Source of the DNA: Thermoplasmata archaeon | GTDB lineage: Archaea > Thermoplasmatota > Thermoplasmata > Lutacidiplasmatales > UBA184 | Direction: 5' to 3' | NCBI GenBank assembly: GCA_030046135.1 | Contig: JASIEC010000140.1 | Location: 1 to 39,052 of the forward strand | DNA: 39,052 nt | Shown: piece after piece, positions 22,841 through 30,611 of the stretch | Position numbering within the stretch: position 1 is the stretch's first letter | Layout: each line of letters starts with the position of its first letter | Position numbers and translations under genes: made by a program | Notes under the pieces: generated by a model | The model's database searches: none | Told to the model about the DNA's origin: nothing | What the model saw: only the letters and a program-made list of their open reading frames with translations

Positions 22841-25252
22841 TCAGCGTGCGGCGGGGCCGAGCCCGCGGTCGAGCTCGGCGAGCGTCGACTGGAGATCGGA
22901 GCGGATCTCGAGCAGCCCGAGGCCCCTCGCCTCGGCCCGACGGCGGCGGGCCTCGACCGCGTCGCCCGCGCGGAGGAGGATCCGGGCGGAGCGGACGAGC
23001 AGCTCCGCGATCTCGGCGATCATCCCGAGCTCCCGGGCGAGGCCGAGCGCCCGCTCGTACTGCTTCCGGGCCTCGTCGAGACCCCCGCGGGCCTCGGCGA
23101 TCATCCCCTCGGTCATCGCGACCTGTTCGTCCACGAGCCGATCCCCGAGCGGGGCCGTCGCCTGCACGGCGCGTTCGAGCGTCTTCTCGGCGTCGTCCGG
23201 TCGGCCGAGCTGGGCCTCCCACTGGGCCCGGTTGAGGAGGCAGTAGCCGATCCAGATCGGCGAGCGCGACCGCTCGGCCTCCTGGAGCGCCTCCTCGATG
23301 TCGCGCAAGGAGTCCGCGCTGCGGCCGAGCCAGAACTCGAGGACGGCGCGGTTCATCTGGACCCTCGCGCGCGCGCTGTGGTCCCCGCCGCGGGCGAACA
23401 GCCCGGCCGCTCGGGCGTAGAGGCCGAGGGCGGCCTCGAAGTGGTCGGGTCCGCGCTCGACGAGCGTGTTCGCGACGTCCACGAGCGCGTGGCCCCGCTC
23501 GACGGCCGTCCCCGACTCCTCGGCGATCTGGAGCGCGGCCCTCTGGTGACGCTCCGCGCTCGAGAGGTCCGCGAGGCGCCAGGCGACGGCCCCGAGGACG
23601 CGCTGGGCGGCGAGGAGGTTCCCCGCGGTCCCCGATCGCTCGAGCAGCGGGAGGGCCTCGGTCGCGAGGGTCTGGGCGGAGCGGAACTCCCCCCGATCGA
23701 GCCGGGTGGTGGCGAGCCCGAGGAGGGCCCGACCGCGCTCGAGGTCGCCGGGGGGTTCGGTCGGGGCCAGGGCCACCGCCTCGACGAGCGCGGCCTCGGA
23801 GCGCGCGAGCTCGCCGAGCTCGTCCCAGAGCCGGCCGATCTCGGTGAGGGTGCGGATCTCGCGGCGGCGGTCCCGTTTCGGCGTCCGTCGCTCGGCCTCG
23901 AGGACCCGCTGCAGGTGGGCGATGGCGGTGTCGAAGGCGAACGCCCGGGTGGCGGTCCGCGACGCCCGGAGGTTGTACTCGATCGCCTTCAGATCGTCCC
24001 GACCGAGGTAGAAGTGGCGCGCGAGCTCCGCCTCGCCGGCCCCGCCCGCGGCCTCGAGGGCCGATCCGACCCGGCGGTGGAGGATCCTCCGCCGGGTCTC
24101 GGTGAGCTCCGCGTAGAGCGCCCCCCGCGCGGCCTCCGAGACGAACTCGAAGACGCGGCGACCCCGGGGCCGGAGCATCCCGGCGCGAGCGAGCGCCCGG
24201 AGCGCTTCGTCGATCGACTCGCGGCTGGCGCGGGCGGCGGCGGCGAGCCGATCGGGATCGACCTCCCGCCCGAGCACGACCGCGTAGGCGAGGAGTCGTC
24301 GCTCGGCGTCCGGGAGGGATCGGGCGCGCCGTCGGAGGTCCTCGACGAGGTTGGCGCCCCGCTCGCCGTTCGGCGGACCCCGCCGGTCCCCTTCGAGCGA
24401 TTGGCGCAGCAACTGCTCGATGAGCAGCGGGTTCCCTTCGGTCTGGGCATGCCAGCGCGTGACGTCCTCCGCGCTCGGCGGCGCCCCTCCGAGCACGGCG
24501 GCGGCGAACTCCCCGAGCTCGGCGACGGTGAACGGCCGGAGCTCGATCGTGCGGAACGCCGGGCTCCGGGCGAGCTTGTCGAGCTGGGTCCGGGCGTACG
24601 ACGCCGCCCCCGGGTCGGCGGCGAGCGTCGTGAGGATCGCGATCGGCGACGACCCGATCTCCTCCCCGAGGCGCCGGAGGAACTCGAGGGAGGCGGCGTC
24701 CGCGACGTGGAGGTCGTCGACGGCGAGGAGGAGGGGCTGGGAACGCGAGAGGCGCAGGACCTCGTCGATCAAGCGGGCGAGCTGCTCGCCGCGCACGGCC
24801 CCCAGTCGGCCGGCGGCGGTCGGAACGAGCGGAGGGAGGAGGCGATCGACGTCCTCCTCGTCGCCGGCCGAGGGGGCCCGGGGTCCCTGCGCGGGGGTCG
24901 CCGGGGACGGCGGGAGCGGCAGGGGAAACACCGGTCCGCGGCCCGCCGGGGGTCGCACGGAGACCGCCTCGCGCTCGCTCTCCCAGGTTCGGAACCCCTC
25001 GAGCAGCGAGTACGGCGAAGGGAGGTCCCCCGGGATCGCCCGGCTGAGGAGGACGCGGAACCCCCGGTCCCGGGCCCGCCTCGCGCACACCTCGAGGACC
25101 TCCGTCTTCCCGGTCCCGCCGGCCCCCCGGAGCAGCACGCCGAGGCCCCGGCCCGTGCGCGCCTCTTCGAGGGCCCGGTCGATCTCCTCGAGGACCTCGG
25201 CCCGGCCGATGAGAGGATGGGACGCCTCCGCCGGGAGGGGTGGGGGGATCAC
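22841..25252 (-). CDS. STAND-like AAA+ ATPase with winged helix and TPR repeats
   Basis: An 803-residue protein built like STAND signal-transduction ATPases and MalT-type regulators. An NTPase domain opens with LIGRAEVLEEID (about 14-25), Walker A GAGGTGKT (43-50), a Pro-rich insertion at about 100-125, and Walker B LLLAVDDLH (174-182). A winged-helix region at about 313-400 contains ELTETRRRILHRR. From about 400 to the end come roughly ten TPR-like helical hairpins. There is no C-terminal DNA-binding or cyclase domain. Such proteins use the TPR array as a sensor and the ATPase as a switch. GTG 25252 overlaps the TGA of the upstream paralogue gene (GTGA), so both proteins are made together. 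Confidence 0.85.
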   Translation of the reverse strand: MIPPPLPAEASHPLIGRAEVLEEIDRALEEARTGRGLGVLLRGAGGTGKTEVLEVCARRARDRGFRVLLSRAIPGDLPSPYSLLEGFRTWESEREAVSVRPPAGRGPVFPLPLPPSPATPAQGPRAPSAGDEEDVDRLLPPLVPTAAGRLGAVRGEQLARLIDEVLRLSRSQPLLLAVDDLHVADAASLEFLRRLGEEIGSSPIAILTTLAADPGAASYARTQLDKLARSPAFRTIELRPFTVAELGEFAAAVLGGAPPSAEDVTRWHAQTEGNPLLIEQLLRQSLEGDRRGPPNGERGANLVEDLRRRARSLPDAERRLLAYAVVLGREVDPDRLAAAARASRESIDEALRALARAGMLRPRGRRVFEFVSEAARGALYAELTETRRRILHRRVGSALEAAGGAGEAELARHFYLGRDDLKAIEYNLRASRTATRAFAFDTAIAHLQRVLEAERRTPKRDRRREIRTLTEIGRLWDELGELARSEAALVEAVALAPTEPPGDLERGRALLGLATTRLDRGEFRSAQTLATEALPLLERSGTAGNLLAAQRVLGAVAWRLADLSSAERHQRAALQIAEESGTAVERGHALVDVANTLVERGPDHFEAALGLYARAAGLFARGGDHSARARVQMNRAVLEFWLGRSADSLRDIEEALQEAERSRSPIWIGYCLLNRAQWEAQLGRPDDAEKTLERAVQATAPLGDRLVDEQVAMTEGMIAEARGGLDEARKQYERALGLARELGMIAEIAELLVRSARILLRAGDAVEARRRRAEARGLGLLEIRSDLQSTLAELDRGLGPAAR

Positions 25253-26874
25253 GGCGCCGGCCTCCGGGGGGTGCCAGGGGGAGCCCGGGGCACTCCGGTG
25301 CCGACCGCCCCCGCGTCGGGTCCGGGGGCGAAGGGGACCCCGGACTCAAGCGCGGACTTGAGCTCCTCGTACGCCGACTGGAGGCGGGGCGAGAGCTCCG
25401 TCACCTTGAGGGCGGTCGCGCGCCGGAACGCCTCGCGAGCCCCGTCCACGTTCCGCGTCTTGAACCGGAGGCGGGCGAGGTGGAACTCCCCCACCGCCTC
25501 CGCGGCCCGGAGGTGGCCCTGGCGGGCCATCTCGACCGCGCGGACGTAGGAGCGCTCGGCGTCGTCCCACTGGCCCCGTCGCTCGGCGATCTGCCCCCGG
25601 TTGGACAGGACCTGCTCCGCGCCGAGGGCGTCGGCGAGCCGCTCGAGGAGCAGACCGGCCTCCTCGTTGTCCCGCTCCGCCTCCTCGACGTGCCCGAGCG
25701 CGAGGCGCATCTCGACGCCCGAGAGGAGGGACCGGCCCGCCGCGCGCACGTCGTGGGCCCTCTCCGCGGCCGCGCGCGCCCTCTCGAGGTAGTCGAGTCC
25801 GTCCGCGGGTCGGGTCTCCCCGACCGTGACCCCCAGGTTGTGGAGCGCCCGGGCGAGCTCTCCCCAGTCCGGCGCGGCCCGGAGCCTCTCGATCGCCCGC
25901 TCGTACCACTCGATCGCGATCGGGCGCACCTCGTCCCCGAGGAGCGCGAAGGCGTTCGCGATGTCGATCGAGAGCCGCCCGAGCAGCTTCGGGTCCCCGC
26001 CCGGGAGCAGTTCCTCGAGGGCGCGGAAGCTCTCCTCGAGCGCCTCGCGGAACTCCCCCTTCTGGAACGCGAGGCGCCCGAGGAGCCGGTACGCCTCCGC
26101 CGAGCCGAGCCGGTCCCCGGTGGTCCCGAACAGGCGGAGCGCCTCCTCCGTGCGCTCCGCCGCGGACGGGAGATCGAGGTTCTCCCGGGCGATCTCCGCC
26201 CGCGCGAGGAGGAGGCGCCCGCGGACGCGAGGCTCGTCGCGGTCGATGTTCCGCACGGCCTCCTGGTACCACCGATCGGCCGCCGGATAGTGGGACGTCG
26301 CGTAGGTGAGGTCGCCGAGCCGCTCGGCGATCTCCGCCCGCTCGGCCCGGCGGTCGCCGGGAAGGGAGCCGAGGTCGAGGAGCGCCCGCTCGAGATGGTC
26401 GATCGCACGCTCGGGCTCGTCGGCGATGCGCGCGAGCTCAGCGGCCCGCCGGTTGTACTCGTAGGATTTCGCGGGCACCCGCCCGAGGAAGTAGTGCCGC
26501 CCGAGCTCCGAGAGCGCGTCGAGCGAGGACGGCGGGCTCGTCCGCTCCATCGCCTCGGCGATCCGCCGATGGAGGATCCTCAGGCGGCTCTCGGTGAGGG
26601 ACCGGTAGATCCCCGCCCGGACCTCCTCGGCGGAGAACCGGAACCGGTCCCCTCCCGGCCGCTCCCGGAGGAGGTCTCGCTGGACGAGGCGCTCGATCTG
26701 CTCGGCGAGCGTCTCCTCGTCGACCCCCATCGCGTCGACGAGGAGGGGGAACGAGAATTCGGGGCCGACCGCGCTGGCGTACGCGAGGATCCGATGGAGC
26801 TCCGGGGTGAGCGCGTCGGGGTCGTCGAGGTCCGGGGAGGGGGCGCCGCCCTCCGCGCTCGGTCGCCCCTCCAT
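25249..26874 (-). CDS. ATPase-less paralogue of the STAND/TPR protein
   Basis: A 541-residue protein that aligns along its length with residues ~313 to the end of the downstream 803-residue ATPase. Both share a winged-helix segment (here about 23-75), the block SLTESRLRILHRRIAEAME, the GRHYFLGR...YEYNRRAAELA first repeat (the partner reads ARHFYLGR...IEYNLRASRTA), and an array of about ten TPR-like repeats. No P-loop or Walker B is present: the protein begins where the ATPase domain would have ended. The final ~30 residues are Gly/Pro/Ala-rich. It is the first gene of a two-gene unit with a strong AT-rich promoter box at 26901-26907. It may be a regulatory partner or decoy for the ATPase. Confidence 0.82.
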   Translation of the reverse strand: MEGRPSAEGGAPSPDLDDPDALTPELHRILAYASAVGPEFSFPLLVDAMGVDEETLAEQIERLVQRDLLRERPGGDRFRFSAEEVRAGIYRSLTESRLRILHRRIAEAMERTSPPSSLDALSELGRHYFLGRVPAKSYEYNRRAAELARIADEPERAIDHLERALLDLGSLPGDRRAERAEIAERLGDLTYATSHYPAADRWYQEAVRNIDRDEPRVRGRLLLARAEIARENLDLPSAAERTEEALRLFGTTGDRLGSAEAYRLLGRLAFQKGEFREALEESFRALEELLPGGDPKLLGRLSIDIANAFALLGDEVRPIAIEWYERAIERLRAAPDWGELARALHNLGVTVGETRPADGLDYLERARAAAERAHDVRAAGRSLLSGVEMRLALGHVEEAERDNEEAGLLLERLADALGAEQVLSNRGQIAERRGQWDDAERSYVRAVEMARQGHLRAAEAVGEFHLARLRFKTRNVDGAREAFRRATALKVTELSPRLQSAYEELKSALESGVPFAPGPDAGAVGTGVPRAPPGTPRRPAP

Positions 26875-26900
26875 CCGGGCTCGCTAGCTTCGGCGGTCCG

Positions 26901-26907
26901 TTAAATT
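26901..26907 (-). promoter_or_regulatory. TATA-like box for the TPR operon
   Basis: On the reverse strand AATTTAA, one of the most AT-rich elements in the window, lies 27-33 bases before the ATG at 26874. This spacing predicts a leaderless transcript. Confidence 0.6.
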
Positions 26908-26965
26908 CTGTCGGCGGACGGAGGAGGGGCGCCGGGAGCCTTCCGCCGCGGCGCTTCCACAACGG

Positions 26966-26972
26966 TTATTAT
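26966..26972 (+). promoter_or_regulatory. TATA-like box for the small membrane protein
   Basis: TTATTAT within CGGTTATTATCG, 26-32 bases before the ATG at 26998. Confidence 0.6.
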
Positions 26973-26997
26973 CGCTCTCCTGGCTCCACGCCGTCCC

Positions 26998-27252
26998 ATG
27001 GCCCCCGAGCCCGCGGCCGACGCGCCGGAGCCGAACGCGCTCCAGTCGATGCCCTTCCCGCGGAAGGTCACGTTCTGGGGGTTCGCGACGCTGGTGGTCC
27101 TCGCCGTCCTGTTCTACGTGTGGTGGGGCGTGTCGTTCGGGGTGTGGATCGACAACGGCGTCTACGCGGTGTTCATCACGCTGCTCCTGTTCGGGCTCGC
27201 GGGGATGTGGCTGGTCATGCCGAACCCGCCGACCCCCTCCCCGCCGCCGTAG
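26998..27252 (+). CDS. Small two-helix membrane protein
   Basis: An 84-residue protein with two transmembrane helices, at about 28-46 (FWGFATLVVLAVLFYVWW) and 52-73, connected by a short loop containing IDNGVYA. The N-terminus (about 25 residues) is Ala/Pro/Glu-rich and the C-terminus ends in a short Pro-rich tail (PNPPTPSPPP). No family is recognised, although this type of small protein is widespread in archaea. It has a clear promoter box and a convergent neighbour (proS, 24 bases between stops), which supports a real monocistronic gene. Confidence 0.7.
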   Translation: MAPEPAADAPEPNALQSMPFPRKVTFWGFATLVVLAVLFYVWWGVSFGVWIDNGVYAVFITLLLFGLAGMWLVMPNPPTPSPPP

Positions 27253-27276
27253 CGCCTCGGGGCCCCGTCGGGCGGC

Positions 27277-28704
27277 TCAGAGCGGCTGCGCGGCGAGCGC
27301 CCAGCGGACCCCGGTCGACTCCCCGCAGGCGATGCACTTCGACGGAGCCCCGGGGGCGACGGGCGGCCCCTCCTCCGGGACGCCCAGGAGGGCCCCGTCG
27401 ATCGCGGTCTCGATCGCGTGGCCGCACGCCTCCTTCCCGCACCATCCGACGACGCGCACCCGGTCCGACCCCGCGAGCTCCCCGAGCTCGGAGGCGACCC
27501 GGAAGGCGTCTCGGAACGCCGCGTCGGCGGCGGCGCGGAGGTCCCGGTCGAACGCGGTGAGCCTCTCCTCGACCCCGGCCTCGAGTGTCTCGATCGCGAT
27601 CGTGGTCTTCCGACCCAGGCGGTCCACCGCGGTGACGTTCCCCGACGCCGCCTCCCGGCGGCCGACCTCGAGGCGCAGCGGGACCCCCGCGAGCTCCCAG
27701 CGGTAGTACTTGGCCCCCGGCCGATCGTCGCCGTCGTCCAGGACCGCCCGTCGGCCGGCCCGCTCGAGCCGGCTCGCGAGCGAGCGGGCGAGCGACCCGG
27801 TCGCGCCCGCGTCGCCCGGCGATGGGATCGGCACGAGGACGATCTCGTACGGGGCGATCGTGGACGGGAACACGGCGCCCTTCGCGTCCCCGTGGACGGC
27901 GACGATCGCGCCGAGCAGGCGCTCGGAGAGGCCGAACGTCGTCTGGTGAGGGTGGTGCTGCGAGCCGTCGGCCGCCTCGTAGACGATCCCGTACGGCTTC
28001 GAGAAGTTGTCGCGGTAGTGGTGGACGCTCCCGATCTGGAGCGTCCGGGCGCCGCCGACCGGGATGTCGAAGGCGATCGAGTAGTGGGCCCCGGCGAACT
28101 TGTCCCAGTCGGGGCGGCGGAGCGAGAGGTACGGGAGGCCGAACGCCTCCGCCATCTTCCGGAACGCCGCGAGGTTCGAGCGGACCCGCTCGGTCGCCGC
28201 GGCCTCGTCGACCTGGCAGGTGTGCTCCTCGAAGAAGTGGATCTCCCGGACCCGGACGAACGGGCGCGTCGTCTTGGTCTCGTAGCGGAACGTGTTGACG
28301 ATCTGGTAGACGTTGAGCGGGAGGTCCCGGTGGGAGCGGACCCACAGGGCGAAGACCGGGTAGATCGCGGTCTCGCTCGTCGGGCGGAGGACCAGCGGGA
28401 CGTCGAGGTCGTTGAGGCCGCCCTTCGTGACCCAGAACACCTGGGCGTCGAACCCCTTGATGTGCTCCTTCTCCTTCGCGAACTCGGGGGCGGGGATGAG
28501 GGCGGGGAACTCGACCGCCTGCGAGCCCGTCGCCTCGATCTCCCGGATCATGATCCGGTCCAGGTGGCGGCGCGCCCGCATCCCGTACGGGGTCCAGACG
28601 TTCATCCCCTTCACGCCGTAGCGCTTGTCGGAGAGGTTCGCCTGCTCCACGACCGCGAGGTACCAGTCGATGAAGGCGGTCCGCTTGTCCGGCAGCTCGG
28701 CCAT
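27277..28704 (-). CDS. proS: Prolyl-tRNA synthetase (archaeal/eukaryotic type)
   Basis: Class IIa synthetase of 475 residues charging tRNA-Pro. The N-terminal catalytic domain shows the archaeal-type markers WYLAVVEQANLSDKRYGVKGMNVWTPYG (spread over 14-43), LRPTSETAIYPVFALWVRSHRDLP (motif 2 region) and TFRYETKTTRPFVRVREIHFFEEHTC. An anticodon-binding domain follows, and the C-terminal zinc domain has WCGKEACGHAI and CIACGE. The protein ends in AAQPL instead of the C-terminal Tyr that closes the active site in several studied enzymes of this type. ATG 28704 fits an AATAAG box at 28733-28738. Confidence 0.94.
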   Translation of the reverse strand: MAELPDKRTAFIDWYLAVVEQANLSDKRYGVKGMNVWTPYGMRARRHLDRIMIREIEATGSQAVEFPALIPAPEFAKEKEHIKGFDAQVFWVTKGGLNDLDVPLVLRPTSETAIYPVFALWVRSHRDLPLNVYQIVNTFRYETKTTRPFVRVREIHFFEEHTCQVDEAAATERVRSNLAAFRKMAEAFGLPYLSLRRPDWDKFAGAHYSIAFDIPVGGARTLQIGSVHHYRDNFSKPYGIVYEAADGSQHHPHQTTFGLSERLLGAIVAVHGDAKGAVFPSTIAPYEIVLVPIPSPGDAGATGSLARSLASRLERAGRRAVLDDGDDRPGAKYYRWELAGVPLRLEVGRREAASGNVTAVDRLGRKTTIAIETLEAGVEERLTAFDRDLRAAADAAFRDAFRVASELGELAGSDRVRVVGWCGKEACGHAIETAIDGALLGVPEEGPPVAPGAPSKCIACGESTGVRWALAAQPL

Positions 28705-28732
28705 GGAGGCGGCGTGAGGGGGCGGTCCGGGG

Positions 28733-28738
28733 AATAAG
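28733..28738 (-). promoter_or_regulatory. TATA-like box for proS
   Basis: On the reverse strand CTTATT lies about 30 bases before the proS ATG. The rest of the 173-base divergent spacer (28705-28877) is GC-rich, apart from a second box serving the DUF373 gene. Confidence 0.5.
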
Positions 28739-28844
28739 AGTATTGGAGGGCGCGCGGCCCCGGCGTCGCGGGGCGTCGGCCGGCGCCCGCGCCCGAGTCC
28801 CCCGCGCCGGGGCCGCCGCCGAGGGACGTCGCTCCACGCGAGCC

Positions 28845-28850
28845 GTTAAG
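28845..28850 (+). promoter_or_regulatory. TATA-like box for the DUF373 gene
   Basis: GTTAAG, about 30 bases before the ATG at 28878. Confidence 0.5.
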
Positions 28851-28877
28851 CCGTGAAGGCGCTCTAGTTCGTGGGCC

Positions 28878-29969
28878 ATGCGCCTCGTCGTCTGCGTCGA
28901 CCGCGACGACGACCTCGGCCGCAAGGCCCAGGTCGCGGGCCCGATCGTCGGGCGGGCGAGCGTCCTCGACTCGGCCGTCCGCCTGGGCACGGTCGATCCC
29001 GAGGACTCCGACACGAACGCGATCTTCGCGGCGGTGAGCCTGCTCGACGAGCTCCGCGCCGCGGGGGAGGAGTGCGAGGTGTGCGTGCTCACCGGCTCCT
29101 CGAAGGTCGGGATCGTCTCGGACCGGCGCGTCGCGGAGCAGTTCGACCGCGTCCTGGACCAGGTCCGGGCGACGTCCGCCTACCTCGTCAGCGACGGGGC
29201 GGAGGACGAGTACCTGTTCCCGATCCTCGCCTCGCGCGTCCGGATCGACGGGGTCCGACGGGTGTTCGTCCGCCAGAGCGCGAGCCTCGAGTCGACGTAC
29301 TACACGCTCGTGCGGGCGCTCAAGGACCCCAAGCTCCGGGCGAAGACCGTCCTGCCGTTCGCCTTCGTGCTCCTGATCCTCGGCTTCGCGGCGGCCGACG
29401 GGGTGTTCCTCTGGGGGGTCATCGGCCTCGCGATCGTGCTCGGGGTCTACCTCATCTTCTGGACGTTCGACATCGACGAGATGCTCATCGAGGCGCTCCG
29501 GACCGCCTCGACCGACGTCCGCACGGGCTCGGTGACCCTCGGCTTCGGCCTCCTCACGGTGACCCTCGTCGGCGTCGGCTTCCTCACGGGCTACAACCTC
29601 TACGCGGCGAACCCCGGCCTCTCGGTGTTCGACCGGAGCGTTCTCTTCGTCCAGGCGGGCCTCCTCTGGTGGATCTTGGGCGGCGTCGTCTGGGAGGCGG
29701 GCCGCGCGATCCGCCGCAAGCTCCTCGTCGGCCGCTTCCCCCGCTCGCTCGTCGTCGCGATGACGTCGATCGTGGGCCTCGGGTTCGTCAGCTACGGGAT
29801 CGTCTTCCTGTTCCGCTACCTGCAGGGGATCGCGAGCGGCCCCGAGATCCCGCTCCTGGTCGCCGTGATCGTGACCGGCCTCGGGCTCGTGATCGGCGCG
29901 GGCGTCATCCAGCAGTACTTCAAGGCGACGGCCCGGCGGGCGGTCCCCCCGCCGCCGTCGGCGAGCTAG
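28878..29969 (+). CDS. DUF373-family archaeal membrane protein
   Basis: A 363-residue protein of the archaeal DUF373 family. A cytosolic N-terminal domain (about 1-150) begins MRLVVCVDRDDDLGRKA and includes DPEDSDTNAIFAA, VLTGSSKVG and VSDGAEDEYLFPILASRV, the most conserved family segments, suggesting nucleotide or metal binding through its many Asp residues. Six to seven transmembrane helices follow (about 158-345). The family is nearly universal in euryarchaea but uncharacterised; a role in signalling or polar-lipid-linked functions has been proposed only by context. The protein ends in a short Pro-rich tail and its TAG is shared in a CTAG with the convergent phosphoribosyltransferase gene. 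Confidence 0.9.
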   Translation: MRLVVCVDRDDDLGRKAQVAGPIVGRASVLDSAVRLGTVDPEDSDTNAIFAAVSLLDELRAAGEECEVCVLTGSSKVGIVSDRRVAEQFDRVLDQVRATSAYLVSDGAEDEYLFPILASRVRIDGVRRVFVRQSASLESTYYTLVRALKDPKLRAKTVLPFAFVLLILGFAAADGVFLWGVIGLAIVLGVYLIFWTFDIDEMLIEALRTASTDVRTGSVTLGFGLLTVTLVGVGFLTGYNLYAANPGLSVFDRSVLFVQAGLLWWILGGVVWEAGRAIRRKLLVGRFPRSLVVAMTSIVGLGFVSYGIVFLFRYLQGIASGPEIPLLVAVIVTGLGLVIGAGVIQQYFKATARRAVPPPPSAS

Positions 29970-30595
29970 CGGCCCGGCGGCCCGAGCAGCCCGCGCGCCG
30001 CGAGCGCCTCGAGATCGGAGCGCGGGACGTCGAGCCCGCACCGCTCGCGGAGCGTCCGGAGCGTCGCGTCGAGCCCCGGGGTCTCCGCGGCGGCGCGGGC
30101 AGCGAGGGAGGCAAGATCCTCCCAGTAGTTCCAGGGAAAGACGACCCAGACCCAGGCGGTGGCCGGGATCTCCTCCGCGAAGTACGTGGGGACGAACTTC
30201 GAGTGGCCGATGTGCAGGAGCGTCGCGCTCTCCACGCGGGCCGGGCCCGCCGCCCGCAGGTGCTCCGTGGCGAGGGCGAGGCTCTCGCCGGTGTCCGTGA
30301 TGTCGTCGACGACGAGCACCGACTCCCCGCGGACGGCCCCCGACAACCCCTCCGAGAGCTTCGCCGAGCCGTCCCGCGTCGCGGTCACCCCCCAGTGCTG
30401 GGCCCGAAGGGAGAGGAGGCGTCGGACCCCGAGCTGGTCGCAGAGGAGGCGCGCGGGGACCCAGCCGCCGCGGGAGAGGCCGACGATCGTCTCGGGGGCC
30501 CGCCCCGCGGCCCGGACCCGGCGGCCGATCTCGGCGACCCAGCGGTCGATCTCCTCCCAGCCGGCCCGCCGGCAGCGCGGCAGGTCGACGGTCAC
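29966..30595 (-). CDS. Phosphoribosyltransferase (purine-type PRTase)
   Basis: A 209-residue type I phosphoribosyltransferase with the PRPP signature VLVVDDITDTGESL at 93-106 and the upstream GLSRGGWVPARLL loop (39-51). The layout, with a C-terminal WVVFPWNYWED segment, is that of archaeal hypoxanthine/guanine/xanthine PRTase-like proteins (COG2236), which salvage purine bases to nucleotides; base specificity cannot be told. GTG is the start, 16 bases after the glutamate dehydrogenase stop, so it is probably read from the same transcript. No pyrimidine (pyrR/upp) motif is seen. Confidence 0.88.
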   Translation of the reverse strand: MTVDLPRCRRAGWEEIDRWVAEIGRRVRAAGRAPETIVGLSRGGWVPARLLCDQLGVRRLLSLRAQHWGVTATRDGSAKLSEGLSGAVRGESVLVVDDITDTGESLALATEHLRAAGPARVESATLLHIGHSKFVPTYFAEEIPATAWVWVVFPWNYWEDLASLAARAAAETPGLDATLRTLRERCGLDVPRSDLEALAARGLLGPPGR

Positions 30596-30611
30596 GGTCC
30601 GCTCGCCCGGT

